Of a stretch of 64,000 nt of DNA, positions 13,877 through 27,600 are shown one piece after another (position 1 is the first letter of the stretch; each line of letters starts with the position of its first letter). The translations under genes were made by a program, and so were the position numbers. The notes beneath the pieces were generated by a model, which was not told the DNA's origin, searched no databases, and saw nothing but the letters and a program-made list of their open reading frames with translations. Source of the stretch: Acestrorhynchus altus. Taxonomy: Eukaryota > Chordata > Actinopteri > Characiformes > Acestrorhynchidae. The stretch lies in assembly GCA_034509495.1 (NCBI GenBank), contig JAVGWO010000026.1, positions 3,531,879 through 3,595,878 on the forward strand, given 5' to 3'.

Positions 13877-15267
13877 CTGTCCTCAGGGCTTGGACTCACA
13901 TTTCTGGATGTATGATCGCACAATGGGTCTTCAGTGTAGAACACAGGAAGTGGTGAGATTGAAACCACATTATTGTACTATAATTCAGATATATTTACAG
14001 ATGTGACTCTTTCATCAGTCATCTTTGTTTTGCTCTCTTTTAAAACTTCCTTCTGCCTCCAAACTGGATTCCTTCGCACCTGTGACTCATATTAGACACA
14101 GCGCATCTGCACAGTTTGAGGTTTATTACTTGAGTATGTGTGAAATCAAAATATATTCAATGTGGAAAGATATTCATTATTTCACAGTAGGACTTAAAAT
14201 GAGGCCTGAGAAAGCATTAAGAAGACCAGGCTTCTAAGAGGAAGTACACAGAACAAGACCTGTCTGCTGTGGAAGAAATCAGGGTACAAAAGTAAGAGAG
14301 AAGAAGAAGGTGTTCGCAGTGGAGGTTATTAAATTAGCATTGTTCATTCTGTTGAAGTTGGAGATTCAATGGCACTAATTCCAGGAGATAAAAATCAATT
14401 GTAATTTGCCCTACTAAGCACTCCATCAACATCAAACACTCCTCCATCTGCCAACCAGAAATGATGAAGGCAGCTACAACCATACACCAGTCAGTTATAT
14501 ATACTAGGATATATGATGAAACTGAAATTAGGAAAAGTTTAATACCTTTCCTGATCACCTGAAAGGTCCAGATATCCATTCAGTTAGCTGTCCAGCCAGC
14601 GCCAACCAGCTAGCAGTCCAGCCACCTCAGCCATTTAGCTGGCCATCCAGCCAACTCTAGCCAACCAAGTCAGCCGTCCAACCAGCCACATCACAGCCAG
14701 CTAGCTGTCCAGCCAGCCGCCAAGTTGTCCAGCCATCCATCCAGCTAGCCGTCTGGCCAACCAGCATTCCAGTCATCCAGCCAGGCAACCCTGGTCATCA
14801 ACTCAGCCAGCCATTCAGCCATCTAACCAGTCAGCTGCTCAGATGTCCAGCCTGGCAGCGAGCCATCCAGACATCCAGCCAGCCAGCCAGTCACCCAGCA
14901 GTCCAGCCAGCCATCCAGCAGTCCAGCCAGCCATCCAGCCGTCCAGCCAGCCGTCCAGCCAGCCGTCCAGCCAGCCGTCCAGCCAGCCAGCCATCCAGCC
15001 GTCCAGCCAGCCAGAAGACTTGTGCAGATTCTAAGATTAAAATTAATTTTTCCCAAGTAACTACAAGTTCAGCAACTCTCATTTTGATGTCCGACACTTA
15101 ATATGTTATAGAAGAACATGGTGAGGGAAGTATAAAAGAGCTTTACCTCTTTTCTCTGCTCAAACACAAACGTTCTTTGTAAAGTGACCACCTCCAACTT
15201 ATTTTCCCCTACAGATCGAACCTGCTTAACAGCAGAAAGAGGGACCAGTCCTTTAGAGTACATCTCC

Positions 15268-15298
<31 letters not shown>

Positions 15299-15921
15299 CA
15301 CAGATAAAGATGGAGAGAAAGAGAAAACTTAGTCAGTATACTAAATGTCTAAATAAAAGACAATTACATTGACACACTATGTGCACACATCTTTGTCAAA
15401 GTTGAAGGCTCTACTTCACAGCATTCCCCAACCTTCTAAAAGAGATAGAGCTAGATATAAACACACCGCACACACACACACTCTGTAGGTGCTTGTTGTG
15501 TGTGCTCATGCTCTATGTGACATACACATAGACAAACACACACAGGTATCCAGCAGGTCCAAATGCTAATACGAGTCCCTAGCCAGCAAACAAACCTCTC
15601 ACATATTTATAGTGTGGTGATTCAGAGAGATAGGTGGGGGAGGCAGGGCTCGCTTGCTTAGGGAGACTGTGTTTGCTCTTTTTCTCTTTCTCTCACTCTC
15701 GCTCTGCATGCTTTAAACCAGAACAAGAGCGAAAGCTACCGCCAGTGTACCCAAGGCCTAGACGAAGCTCCTCAGATCCAACCACAGGCAAGCCTCTGAC
15801 AACAGCAGCACTGCCCTACTCCCTGTCTGAGGCCAACCATGCTGCTGGGAACCTCCACTCTTCAAGACTGCTCATTTCAGCTCCACATGAAGTATAGAGG
15901 AATGAATTCTTAATCTTCACT

Positions 15922-15999
<78 letters not shown>

Positions 16000-16689
16000 A
16001 AAATATGAGAGAAAATAAAAACAAAGAAAAGTGTGTTAGACCAAAGAGAGGAACGGAGGAATAATACAGTGAGGGGCTATAAAGAATGTGTTGAAAGATA
16101 AAAAGGAAGATCAAGAGATGGAGCAGAGTTGAGAGAGAACAGTAAAGAGGGGTAGATAGAAGGAGTAAAAGAGAAAGGGCAAGAGTGAGGGAGAAGGGAA
16201 GGAACGAGTGTCGACAAAGATAGGATTTAGATGGAGTAAAAAAAGTTTAGGTGGAGAGAGAGAGAGAGAGAGAGATGGGGCCAAAGAACAAGGGGGACAG
16301 GAGGCAGAAAAGAGCTACAAGAGAGAAAGTACCATGATAGAGTGAGTGTGCAAGAGAGCAGAGATAGATAGTGTGAGAGAGCAAGGTAAAGTAGAAGGGA
16401 GGGATTCATTTGTCGTCCATTTCATCTGGCTTAATTATAAATAATGACTTTGCACTATTTCTAGAATCTTTCATCCAGAAATAGCTGAGAAGATTGAGTA
16501 AGGGACTTCTCCGCCGAGCACAACAGGAAATGATGGAACAATGGGAGAGACACGGAGAGTGGAGGAATGTACAGAAAGAGAGAGAGCGAGAAGGAACGAG
16601 CGACAGAGAAATGGAGATGATTTTATATATATATATATATAGAGATAAATAGACATATAGACAGATAGACAGATAGATATAGAGAGAGA

Positions 16690-16731
<42 letters not shown>

Positions 16732-17201
16732 AAAAGGGAGAAGGAAACACTGTGGGGAAGAAAATAGTATGGGTAGGCGAGTGGATATGGTAGGAGCGAA
16801 AGGAAGCGAGAGAGGGAGAAAAAGAGAGAAATGGAGCAAGGGATGGGGAAAAAAAGAGAGGTCAGGGAGAGAGCCATCTCCTCAAATTAAGGCATGATGT
16901 TAACAATGGCGGCTACAGTTGGACCCTAATTATGGTGCGATGCCATCGCTTTTCTGTGGATTTCCGCTCCAATTTAGCATCTCTCCTGCTATACGTGCGA
17001 TAGGGGGGCCACGAATCCACAGCATTCTAATGAGTCTTCCTCCATCTAAATTTGGACGTGGGGGAGAGGAACAGGTGAGCGAGGGACGGGTGAAAAAGGG
17101 ATGCGCCAGCACGTCTTCGAAGTTATACATACTAGGCACTATCTAAGAAGGCATCACATCGCTTTAATTATTTTTGGAGGTCAAAGGATGACATGAACCA
17201 G

Positions 17202-17279
<78 letters not shown>

Positions 17280-18091
17280 AAGAGAGAACACCAGAACATC
17301 CATTATGAATTTAGGGATGCTGCTGGGTATAATGACAGAAATGGCACATACCTCCCGCATTCCCATAAACACAACCCTCCCCCAAAGTGTGTGTATGCGC
17401 CTGTGTTCTTCAGAGTGAGTAGTGCCTGTAACGTCTGACATAACAGAAGATCCACTCAGGAGATTCAAGTGTACACATCAGCTGTATGAATGACGAGTGT
17501 TTGCGTAAGTGTGTGCTCTGTATGTAAACATACCATAAATAAATATGAAGCATATATGACAGGAAGATGCTGCAAGAGTGAATAAAGGAGCTTTGTGTTT
17601 AGCTGGTGGGAGAAGGCATAATTTTCATCAGATCCAAGACCACCTCCCATTTATTTCATAATGGCTAAGATTAGGACTAGTGCAGCACGCCCAACATCAG
17701 CCCATTTGTAGGGCTTTACGGAGTGTTATTGTAGTGCCTTTAACCTCCCTCTGCACCTGCTCTCACTGTAGCCATGGGCACCAGCTGCCATGCAGTGTAC
17801 TGCAGGTAAAACATAGAAAATGTCAACATTAAGAAATTAGTCGTTTTGGATCACATTTCGAGCTGTCATGTTTGATAATAATTTAATTTTACTAGGAGCC
17901 ATCATGGCCAATGTTAATATCATGTTTGTTCAACCCCCAGCCTATACCAGTTTTGAGCACGCCATGACAATTCTCTCTTACACATGACACATACACACTG
18001 ACCCACACACACACACACACACACTGACCCACACACACACACACACTGACCCACACACACACACACACTGACCCACACACACACACACACT

Positions 18092-18144
<53 letters not shown>

Positions 18145-21100
18145 GGAACTAGATGAGGAGTACTCGACACCAGGCTGGATACCAGCCCTCCAGGACCAGA
18201 GGGATAAGTCCCCAGTGACACTATGGGTCAGTTTCCCAGACAGGGATTAAGCCTAGTCTTGCATTCGGATTTGTGTACACTATTGGCATTGCCAACAAAA
18301 CGGGATGCTATTAACAGTTAAACCCTTTGAACTCTGTATGCAAGCCCACACTTCATTACGGTTAGATTTACAGACATTTCATAGGTCCTAAAACAGAACC
18401 CTGTGGGAATCCACTAATCCTAGTGTGCTAAACAACTATACATTAGTTAACAGCGTCGAAAGGATTAAGCAGCAGGATATGAGCCTAATGCCCAATACCC
18501 AATACTTGGCTAAAGCAGGGATCGGCAATTCTGGTCCTGGAGGGCCGAATTCTTGCACAGTTATTTTTGGCTTTCTTGCTAAAACACCCCAATTCAACTC
18601 ACCTTTTAATTGCCAGGCTTTGTAGGTCTGTTGGAGCAGGGAAACCAGCAAAAAGGGCTGGAATCCAGACCCCATTGTCGACCCTTGAAATGATTTCAGA
18701 ACAAACCCTGGATGACTACCAGGTGTATACAAACTTTTTGACGGTGAATTTCTTCTCTAACATATCCAGCCAACGCATTACAGATATGCAAAGAGGTGGC
18801 AGCAGAATGGGGACAGCACAGTGAGCGTGTGAAGCAGTCTCACAGGGATCTGCAGGACTACTTAGGCCAGCTGGGAACTCCACTTCGCCTTAAATCAGAG
18901 CCAGACAGAGAACTAATCTCCATCCCCAACCCCTTTCTCACATTCAGTCTACCGACAGGTGACATCCTAAAACCCTGATTTAAACACACCCACACACCAA
19001 CACCCATCCAAAAGTACTGTCAAAGTGTCCCTCGAGTCCCTCTGGTGTTAGGGACTGAGATAAGGTTGATGAAACCAGGGGTAAACTCCACAGGGAGCAG
19101 GCTACTTTAGCCCTAGGGCCCTAAACACCGAAAGGGAGTGTGTGCCTGTCCTTTCTCCCACGCCTTCATGAGCTGGCTGAGCCTGATGACATCATCAGGT
19201 GATGATGTGTATTGTGGCGATTAGGAGCGTCTGCCTGTGTCTGGAAAGTTTCATCATATTTCTCCCTAAGAATGGGAGACGCTGTAGGAATGACAGTGGG
19301 GGGAAAATGAGCATAAAGTTAAAATAATAACAACGGACCAGTCAGCCACACCATTAGCACCACTGACAGTTGAAGTGTAACACATTCATTATCTTCATCT
19401 ACAAGGGGCAGATATATTAGGTAGCAATGAAGAGTCATGGCTGAAGCTGATGTGTTGAAGATGGGAAAAAATTGCAAATTTAAGAAACTAAGGTCACTCT
19501 GACAAGGGCCAAATGGGTGATGCCCAGTCAACTAGGTCAGGGCGTCTCCAAAAACATCAGGAAGGCCTTGTGTGGTGTTCTCAGAATGCAGAAGTCAGTA
19601 CCTACCAAAAGCGAGAAAGTACAACCAGTGAACTGAAGACTGAAAATACCTATAGCTGGAGTTACACTGGAGTTACATTTTACATAACAACGAATGGCCG
19701 CACAAACAATGACCACTGTAGGCTGCGTTTCATGTTTAATCATGAGTCCTCCAACTAATGTAAGGCCTGTTTTGGGTAATGTTCAGTTGGTTTTCAGTAG
19801 CAGGAGGAAATCCGCAATAAAAAAAATCAGCAAAACAGTTTTTCTAATCTGCTGCTACATTAAAAGTCATGTAGTGTACCCAAGGCTTAAGGCTCACTGA
19901 TGTGATCCATGGGGACCTACTCAATAGTAGGAAAGCAGTACTAATTGTATGGCTGATTAGCGTAAGCATTAGAATGTTCACTGTTCTGGTTAACTAGCAT
20001 GTACTAGGCATCACTACTGATTATACTTGCATTACAGGGATACTCATTTTACACTTTTTGCCATCCATCTTCAGTCTAATTCACTTCATCTGGTCATTCA
20101 TTGTCATATACAGCCAACTAGCACCATTAGATGAAACAAGGATGTTCTAGTCATAGTCCAATACAGCTGCCACTGAATTAGATAAATGTGAAGTGCCCTT
20201 TGCAAAATGTATTTCACTCTGCAAACTGCTCTGCTGTTGGGAAAAAGTTGACATTGTGTTAGCCAGAACTGTGGGAGTCATTAGACACACTCTGAAAATG
20301 TTCATATTATCTGTACCCTACAAATTCAAACACAACCAATTCCATCTCTTTACTCTTTTCAGAGTTCACAGCTGCCCACTAATCCAGCATAATGCTCATA
20401 AAATAGTGACCATCGGGGTCTTCTAGATATTTGTTACCTGCCCCAAACCCATTACCTATCCTCCATTCCCAGCTACATGCCACACCTTCAAATTATCCCT
20501 CTGTGTCCTCCTGAAGTACCAAACTTTGGACATACACTGATCAGCAACAACATCAGCAGCACTCACACTCTACAATCTACAATGTAATCTGTGAAGTGGT
20601 GAGTGTATTGGGCAGCAAGTGAACAGTCACATCTTGAAGGTGATGTGTTGAAAGCAGGAAGTATTACTACTGCTAAGCAGACTAGTGGTTACATCAGTGT
20701 ATCTGTCTAAAAATGATTACGTAGTGCAATACGCTGTTTGAGTATGGCCCTAGGCCTGATCAATTTTTGATGACCCACGTTTGGTCAAAGGATAAACTGG
20801 GAAGAAAGAAAAGACAGCATTTGGAAAAACAAAGATTGCATTGCTATTTGAGCCATTCCTAAAGGACACAAAGAAAGAAGCACATGAACTGTCACGATAA
20901 AATGACTCATGAGCACTGTCCTGCTGGACAGCAATGATGCAGCTGCTATTCTCCTTATTACAAGTCAATCACAGTAATTATAAAGCTGTTATTTTAAGAT
21001 AAAAAAATGCTACAGTGTTGGCTTGAGTTGACAGACTGAAAAAACAGGCTAAAAATCTCTTCTGACCCCAACAAACAGACAGTAAGGACTTTGTAATTGA

Positions 21101-21204
21101 AGTGCCACCCACTTGCACTAACGCGCACATACAGATCCTTAGTGCAGCTGTGTGTGTCCATGTCCCAATAAATAAAAGGCCAGAGGGTACAAAAAAGGAC
21201 AGAC

Positions 21205-21239
<35 letters not shown>

Positions 21240-21637
21240 CAGACAAAGCTGTTCTATAATTAGCAACTGATTAACGAGCCTACATCACACAGAGTTCATG
21301 TCATTGATTGTGATGTTGGCCTTCACTGCCACAGCAGAACATAAAGTGCTAGCACAGGAAGGGCATCTGAACGCCTATAAACTTTATCTAGACGCACTCT
21401 CGCACTACCAACAAACACCCAGACACACAAATGCTAGAACCAATGGATATGTATATATAAAGAAGAGTGTGAGTGTGTGTGTGTGTGTGTGTCAAGAGAA
21501 AAACAGTGTGAGAAAGTTTTGAGCTTTGAGAAGTATAGTGTTGCTGAGTTGGAATATTCTTCATGCCCCTTGCTTCTTCCTTTTCTCCTCTGCTAAGCAT
21601 AACAGTAACCCTGCTTCTTTTTTTTTTTTTTTTTTTT

Positions 21638-21695
<58 letters not shown>

Positions 21696-24600
21696 GGGCG
21701 GGGGTGCAGGATGCTGAGGGAAGCAGGAAGCAGTTCCGCTGATGACCCTCATTTATTGGAGCTAAAGAGGGCTAAAATAGCGTAACAGGTCAGTCCAGAC
21801 AGGTGCTCAGCCTAGCATGGAGCAATGTCACCTCTTCCCACACACCCCTCCATCTCCTTTTCTCGTCCAGCGAGAAAAGTGGTGCTCCTCTACGGCCTAT
21901 CAGTGTCACCTTCATCCTCTACCTCCTTCACTAACTGCTGCACGCTGCCGGCGGCTTTGTCCTCACAGAATGAACTAATATCTAAAAGCACTGAAAAGAT
22001 GGATGCACGGTCATGCATTTGAACTTCTTGCTCTGCAAAAAAAAAAAAAAAAAAAGCAAGCAAGTCATCATAAAAGAGATTCAGGCCTTGCTGAACTCTT
22101 TCAAACTGTTCTAATTTAAAAGGCTGAAGGGAACGGCAAGCTCCTAGTCACCCTCTGTAGGGTCTTGTTGAAGATCACAAAAAACGACGCATTGTTAAGG
22201 ACTAAAGAGGGGGAAAGTGCGGAAAAGACAGTTTGAGAATGGGCATTAGTGTTCCTATTCACGTTACCCAGGCCTAAACCACACTGAAGCAGGAACTAAA
22301 CCAATTCAGCAGGAGCGCTGAAAGCGAGGTATTATAGTGGAGCATGAGCGTGCATAGAATTAGGCACTAGACAGAAAGAGATGGGTGCATGTGGGGCTCA
22401 TCTGTAGTCACTAACCTTGTCGTTGTTATAGTAAGTGAGATTCTCTCCATCAAACTTGACCCATCTTCTCTGAAAGACGCAGTTTCTGAAAGAAGAAAAA
22501 TGGAGAAAGTGTTAAAAATGAAAATGAAACATTGGGTGAAACCTTTGAAATTCATTATGAATTAGCATTTTTATAACAGTGAAATTAGGGCCATAAGATT
22601 TTCGTGATGATGCATTTTAATAGTGCATATTTTTTACAGGGAGAAAAAAAAACCCACAACAAAAAATCTGCATAGTAAAAAAAGATAAACAAAAACAGAA
22701 TTCGGGGGAGGAAATGAACCCAATGGAGTCATTCAAAACATACTTTTAGGGCACCGACCAAATTACGTCCGTCTATACTAATACAGATTATAGATTCACA
22801 TCACATTTTGCCAAATTTTGGTACAAGTGTACACACAGAGGGTAGTGAGCTATATTTGACAGCCTGAAATCCGACTTATCAACATGCCTGCAGCTACTGC
22901 CAATGCAGCACACAGGTGAACTGGGATTAACGGTCAACATATAATGACAATGTGGAATACAGCAATACTGTCACTTACGTCAGTACAGAATCATGACACC
23001 TGAAGGAATTTTATGTTTAGGTGGTTCTGTTCTGATTAAAGGGTTCTTCACATTGATGGAAAATCTAATGTAGACTGTTTTACAAAAAACATTTTTAAAT
23101 GATTCTAATGAACGAAAAAAAGGGTTCAAATTGCCACCTTTTCCATACTTTATCGCAGTGTTCCCCAACATTTTTGTCACTGTAGACCGGATAACGCCTA
23201 AAGATTTTACTGCGGAACGAGGTTGGGGGGGGGGGGGGGGTCGCTGGTATTACGCACACGCTGTAGTCCTCTGTTCTCGACCATACGGTCTGGTACCAAT
23301 TGCTCGGGTTGGGAACCACTGCTTTATAGGACACTTCTGTATTTTAAAGGAAGGAAGATATTCACACTTCATCACTAAAATATTCTACATCTCCTTCTCC
23401 AGATTTTGTGTTAGCTAAGGTGTTACCTTTCTTTTTGTGCAGAAACTGCAGACACTACTTTCTGTGAACACAATGATGGAATGACTGATAGAAACAAAGT
23501 CATTTCCTCATTCTAAATACACTCAAGGGCCCAAATCATACAACAAAGAATTCTGGATGAAATCAAAAACGCCAAATGTTTGTGGACACCCCATCTAATA
23601 AATGAATTTAGCTACTTAAAGGCGTACCTACTGCTGACACAAATGTGCAAATGCGCAAACACAGCTTGTAGAGAAGTAATGTCAGTAATATAGGACTCTC
23701 TGGCACCATGCCTAATGCCATACGTGGGCTACATGAGTGTAAAGCACCCCAGCACTGAGATGGGCGCAGTCGACCTGTGCTCTCTGGATTGATGGTTTAT
23801 CCAATACTTTTGGGATGAGCTGGGAAGGTGAGGACGAGATGGGGTGGGGATCATCTCATATCCTGACATTTTGTACATATAGTGCAAATTTCCACTTGAT
23901 CATAAGTAAGGAGCACCGTTCATACAAAAAACAACACAAAATGACAAAAGTGGACCGATGAGAAAAAGATCAGCAGGGCTATTCCTCACCCTTGAGGAGA
24001 GAGCTTGTCCAGCCAGCCCATTTTGGCAGAACTTTTGGGTCCTCTGTAGAAGCAGGCATATGGCGAGATATCTGGTTCACTTTGGGCAGGAAGGGTGTGT
24101 TTCACAGGTCCAGAGAGAGTGTCCAGGGGCTCACTGTACACAGCACCAACATTCACCTGTGGCTGATTTCCAGTCAATGTTGGAGGAGCCTGTGGGAGGA
24201 GCTTAACAGTGCATGGATTTTGGGGTGGGATCTTTAGTGAAGCAGCTGTATCTGAAGAGGTTTCACTTGCTAGCTCTTGACTGGGCAAAAATGGTTGAAT
24301 CACAGAGTAACCGTCGTCGTTGTGGGTAGTGCGGCACTGCTGAGAAACGTCTCGCCTTCTCTCCGACACCTTCTGTTTCTGCTTATTCTGCTGCTTCCTG
24401 TGTATTTTCAAGAGGCAGAGAGGAAGCTTGAGTGCATTTGTGTATACTTTAGTGTATTATTAGAGTGTGGATAATGCAAACAGCATAGTACAGATAATAC
24501 TAAAATAATAATACTAAAATAATAATAATAATAATAATAATAATGCAGATTTTCAATTGACCATTTAAACAGAGACATATGCTTAAAACCTCTCTTATCA

Positions 24601-27600
24601 GTGGACATCTCAGACAGCACCATGTATGTGGTTAGCACATCAGTGTGTAAAATAGTCCATCACCCACTACCTCAACTTCTTCTGCCTCAGCTTGTCCTTT
24701 GCTTCTTGTTGGAAAGGTTTCTTTGTGTCAACAACCTTTAAATAAACACACAATGTATGATTCATATCAAGGCTTGCTGTACATGTGCAAACAGAAACCA
24801 TCAAAAATGGTTTGATAGTGATATTTACACTTGAAAAGCATTACTGAAACTATGACAACAATTAAACATAAGGAAGTGGGCTTGAGAGGGACAGAAAACA
24901 GACAATGCTTCACCAAACACCTGAAAACCAGTGAAGGATTAATATAGAGACTGACTAATAAGGAAAACACACCACACAATACAACCAAGGTACACGCTGA
25001 AAGAAGACCAACAACAGATTCCACTAGTGCTGTGAAGTCATTGTGCCAAAATTAAACCACACTAATATACAATATTCTCCATAATTTGACCCAAAATGTT
25101 GTGAACATAAACAAGAACCAAATCAAACAAATCAGCCAAAAATATTACACATTTTTATAGAGGAATATTTTCTTGGTGAATTTAGGTTGTTGATTTCAAT
25201 CATTGGACAATCATGCATGAGTGAGCTCCCAGTGTTATTTTTCACACTGACTAAACATAAGTCCACCATAAGAAGAGCAAATGGTGTGCATGTCAGGGTT
25301 AAAGCTGCTGCTCCAAAAAGAAAACTGTTGCCCATCTGCAGACTGATTAAATGAGAAGTTATTTTTAGAGAAAGGAAAAAAAACTGCAGTCCACCAAAAA
25401 AAAAAAAACCTGAGTGGCTCAGTTGCTCTAAGGCACTACCACTATGATCTGAGGATCGCGAGTTTCAATCCTGGATCATGCTGCTCGCCATCAGCAACTG
25501 GGGTCCAGAGGGAGAGCTGTCCCTCACTGGGTGGGTAGATGGTACTCCCCACATCATAAACTCGATGCGATGCTAGTCGGCAAAGGCGTCTGTCAGCCAT
25601 TGCATCAGAACCTGTCAGGTGAAGATGCAAATGGCAGTAGGCAGACATCACATTTATCGGAGGAAGCATGTGCTCATCATCTCCTCCCAGTATTGGGAGC
25701 AGGGAATTGGCATGTCTAAATTTGCAGTAGAAAATCAGGGTAATAGGGTCATCTGCCAAACATAGTGGTTGTAGTATCATGGTTTGGACCCGTTTTCCTG
25801 CATCTGAGCCAGGACAGCCTGCCATCATTGATGGAACAATAAATTATGCCAAACAAAAATATCAGTACATCTGTCCAGGATGAATCTCAAGAGTGCAGAA
25901 TGTGCAAGAAAATGACCCTAAGCAGACAAATCATTGTACCAAAAAATGGTTCAAGAGAAATAAAGTTAATGTTCTGGAATGGCCAAGCCAATGTTCTTAT
26001 CTTAATTCAGTAGAAATTATGGAAACAGGCAAGAAGTAAGCAGTTCATGGTAGAAAACCCACCAAAATAACAGATTTCAATCTTTGTAGTATAGAGGTAT
26101 AAGCTGAAACTCCTCCAAGCCAATGGGCAGGCCTAATCATCAGTTACCCAAAATGTTTAGTTTACAAGGTGGGTAATTCAGATACTGAAAGGTTCACATT
26201 TTTGCCGCTCACAGTATGGCACACGCTCACAACATAAAATTCAACAAATAAATGACCAAGTGCAATTTTATTGTCTCATTTGTTTGATTTAGTTCTAGGA
26301 CTGTACTTCACATTAAAACCCACTGTTATTAGAGAAACAGATCTACCAGTGCGGAGGACAAAAGGGTCACTTACTAATTTGTCTTCTGCATTGTTGTTGT
26401 AAAGGTAAAGCTCGCCATAGGGAGCAATAGGAGACATTGTCCTTTGAAGAGGGGCTGAAAAACACATAAACGCAATGTTATAAATAGGACACCTGACCTT
26501 CTCTCTGCATGAAAGATGTACACAGACAGTCTGTTTGAAGATAAACAAATCATTATATGGGTGCAAAGGAACAGTCAGATGAAATGAACATGGAAATGAG
26601 AGAGGGAGAGAGGGAAAGAGAGAGAGAGAGAGAGAAAACAACAAGAACTGTGAAGTAAACAGAAAAGGAGAGAAGGAGAGCAGAAGGAGAATGTATAGAA
26701 GGTCTAGAAGACAAGTTACAGCTTGGGTGACTGGTTGTCAAGGTGACAAATGACCAACATATCTCCACGGCAATAAGAAGGGGCAGCAGAAATTCCAGAC
26801 CGCTCCCTCTAGACAGACATGCACATAGATACACAGCTAATAGACAGGACCACACTGCTAGATAAGGGCAGACCAGAGGGGGTCTGATCTAGACTGCAGT
26901 ATGTTATCTACGACAGACACTGTATCAGATCACTTAGCCCAGTGGCACAGGAGTCATTTTAGATCGCTGTCATCATTTATCATTATCTGCAGTTGACCTT
27001 CTGACTGCACGCCGCACTCCCTCTTTTACCCCTCACTTCTCCCTACCATTTCTCCATCTCGGGATTGTCTAGTCGGCCTTCTGAGACATCAGATTGTTTT
27101 ATTATTAGATGTATAAAAACAAGCATTTGAAAACATGCGGTCAAGAGTGAGTTTGAGTTTCTTAAGCTCAGGTTGATTCTACTGAGATGTAATCATATCG
27201 TTTTTTTAGTGATTTTTCTCCATAATTTCAAAAGGCCAGATGTTCTTTAAATGCCCAGTTTCTAATGAATTCTAACAGAATTTAATGGACATTAAAGCAG
27301 CATTATGCAAGAATCTCTAGTTCTTCATGTACGCCCCTTAAAGTCACAAGGTGCAATTCGCACTTTGAGCCACCACTCAAGGGAACACCTATATGCAGTT
27401 CTGGACAAGCTGAGACACACAGAACTGTATCTGAATGTGAAAAAAGGCATGTGGAATGAGCAATATTACAGGAACTCACACATTGTACTTGCATGCATTG
27501 TCCTGTCTGCTTCGCCAGAGTTAGTGCCGTTAGCAGCACATCCATCCCAAAACAGCAATGACAGAGCTGCTATTCTCCCTTTTAAACAATGCATCCAGAA

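Noticed and set aside
14580..15097. Open frames encoding WLAGRLAG- or PSSQPSSQ-like repeats
   Set aside because: Explained by the 12-bp CCAGCCAGC minisatellite; open on both strands, no splice context.
17181..18221. Open frames made of VCVCVC or THTHTH
   Set aside because: Translations of GT/AC microsatellites.
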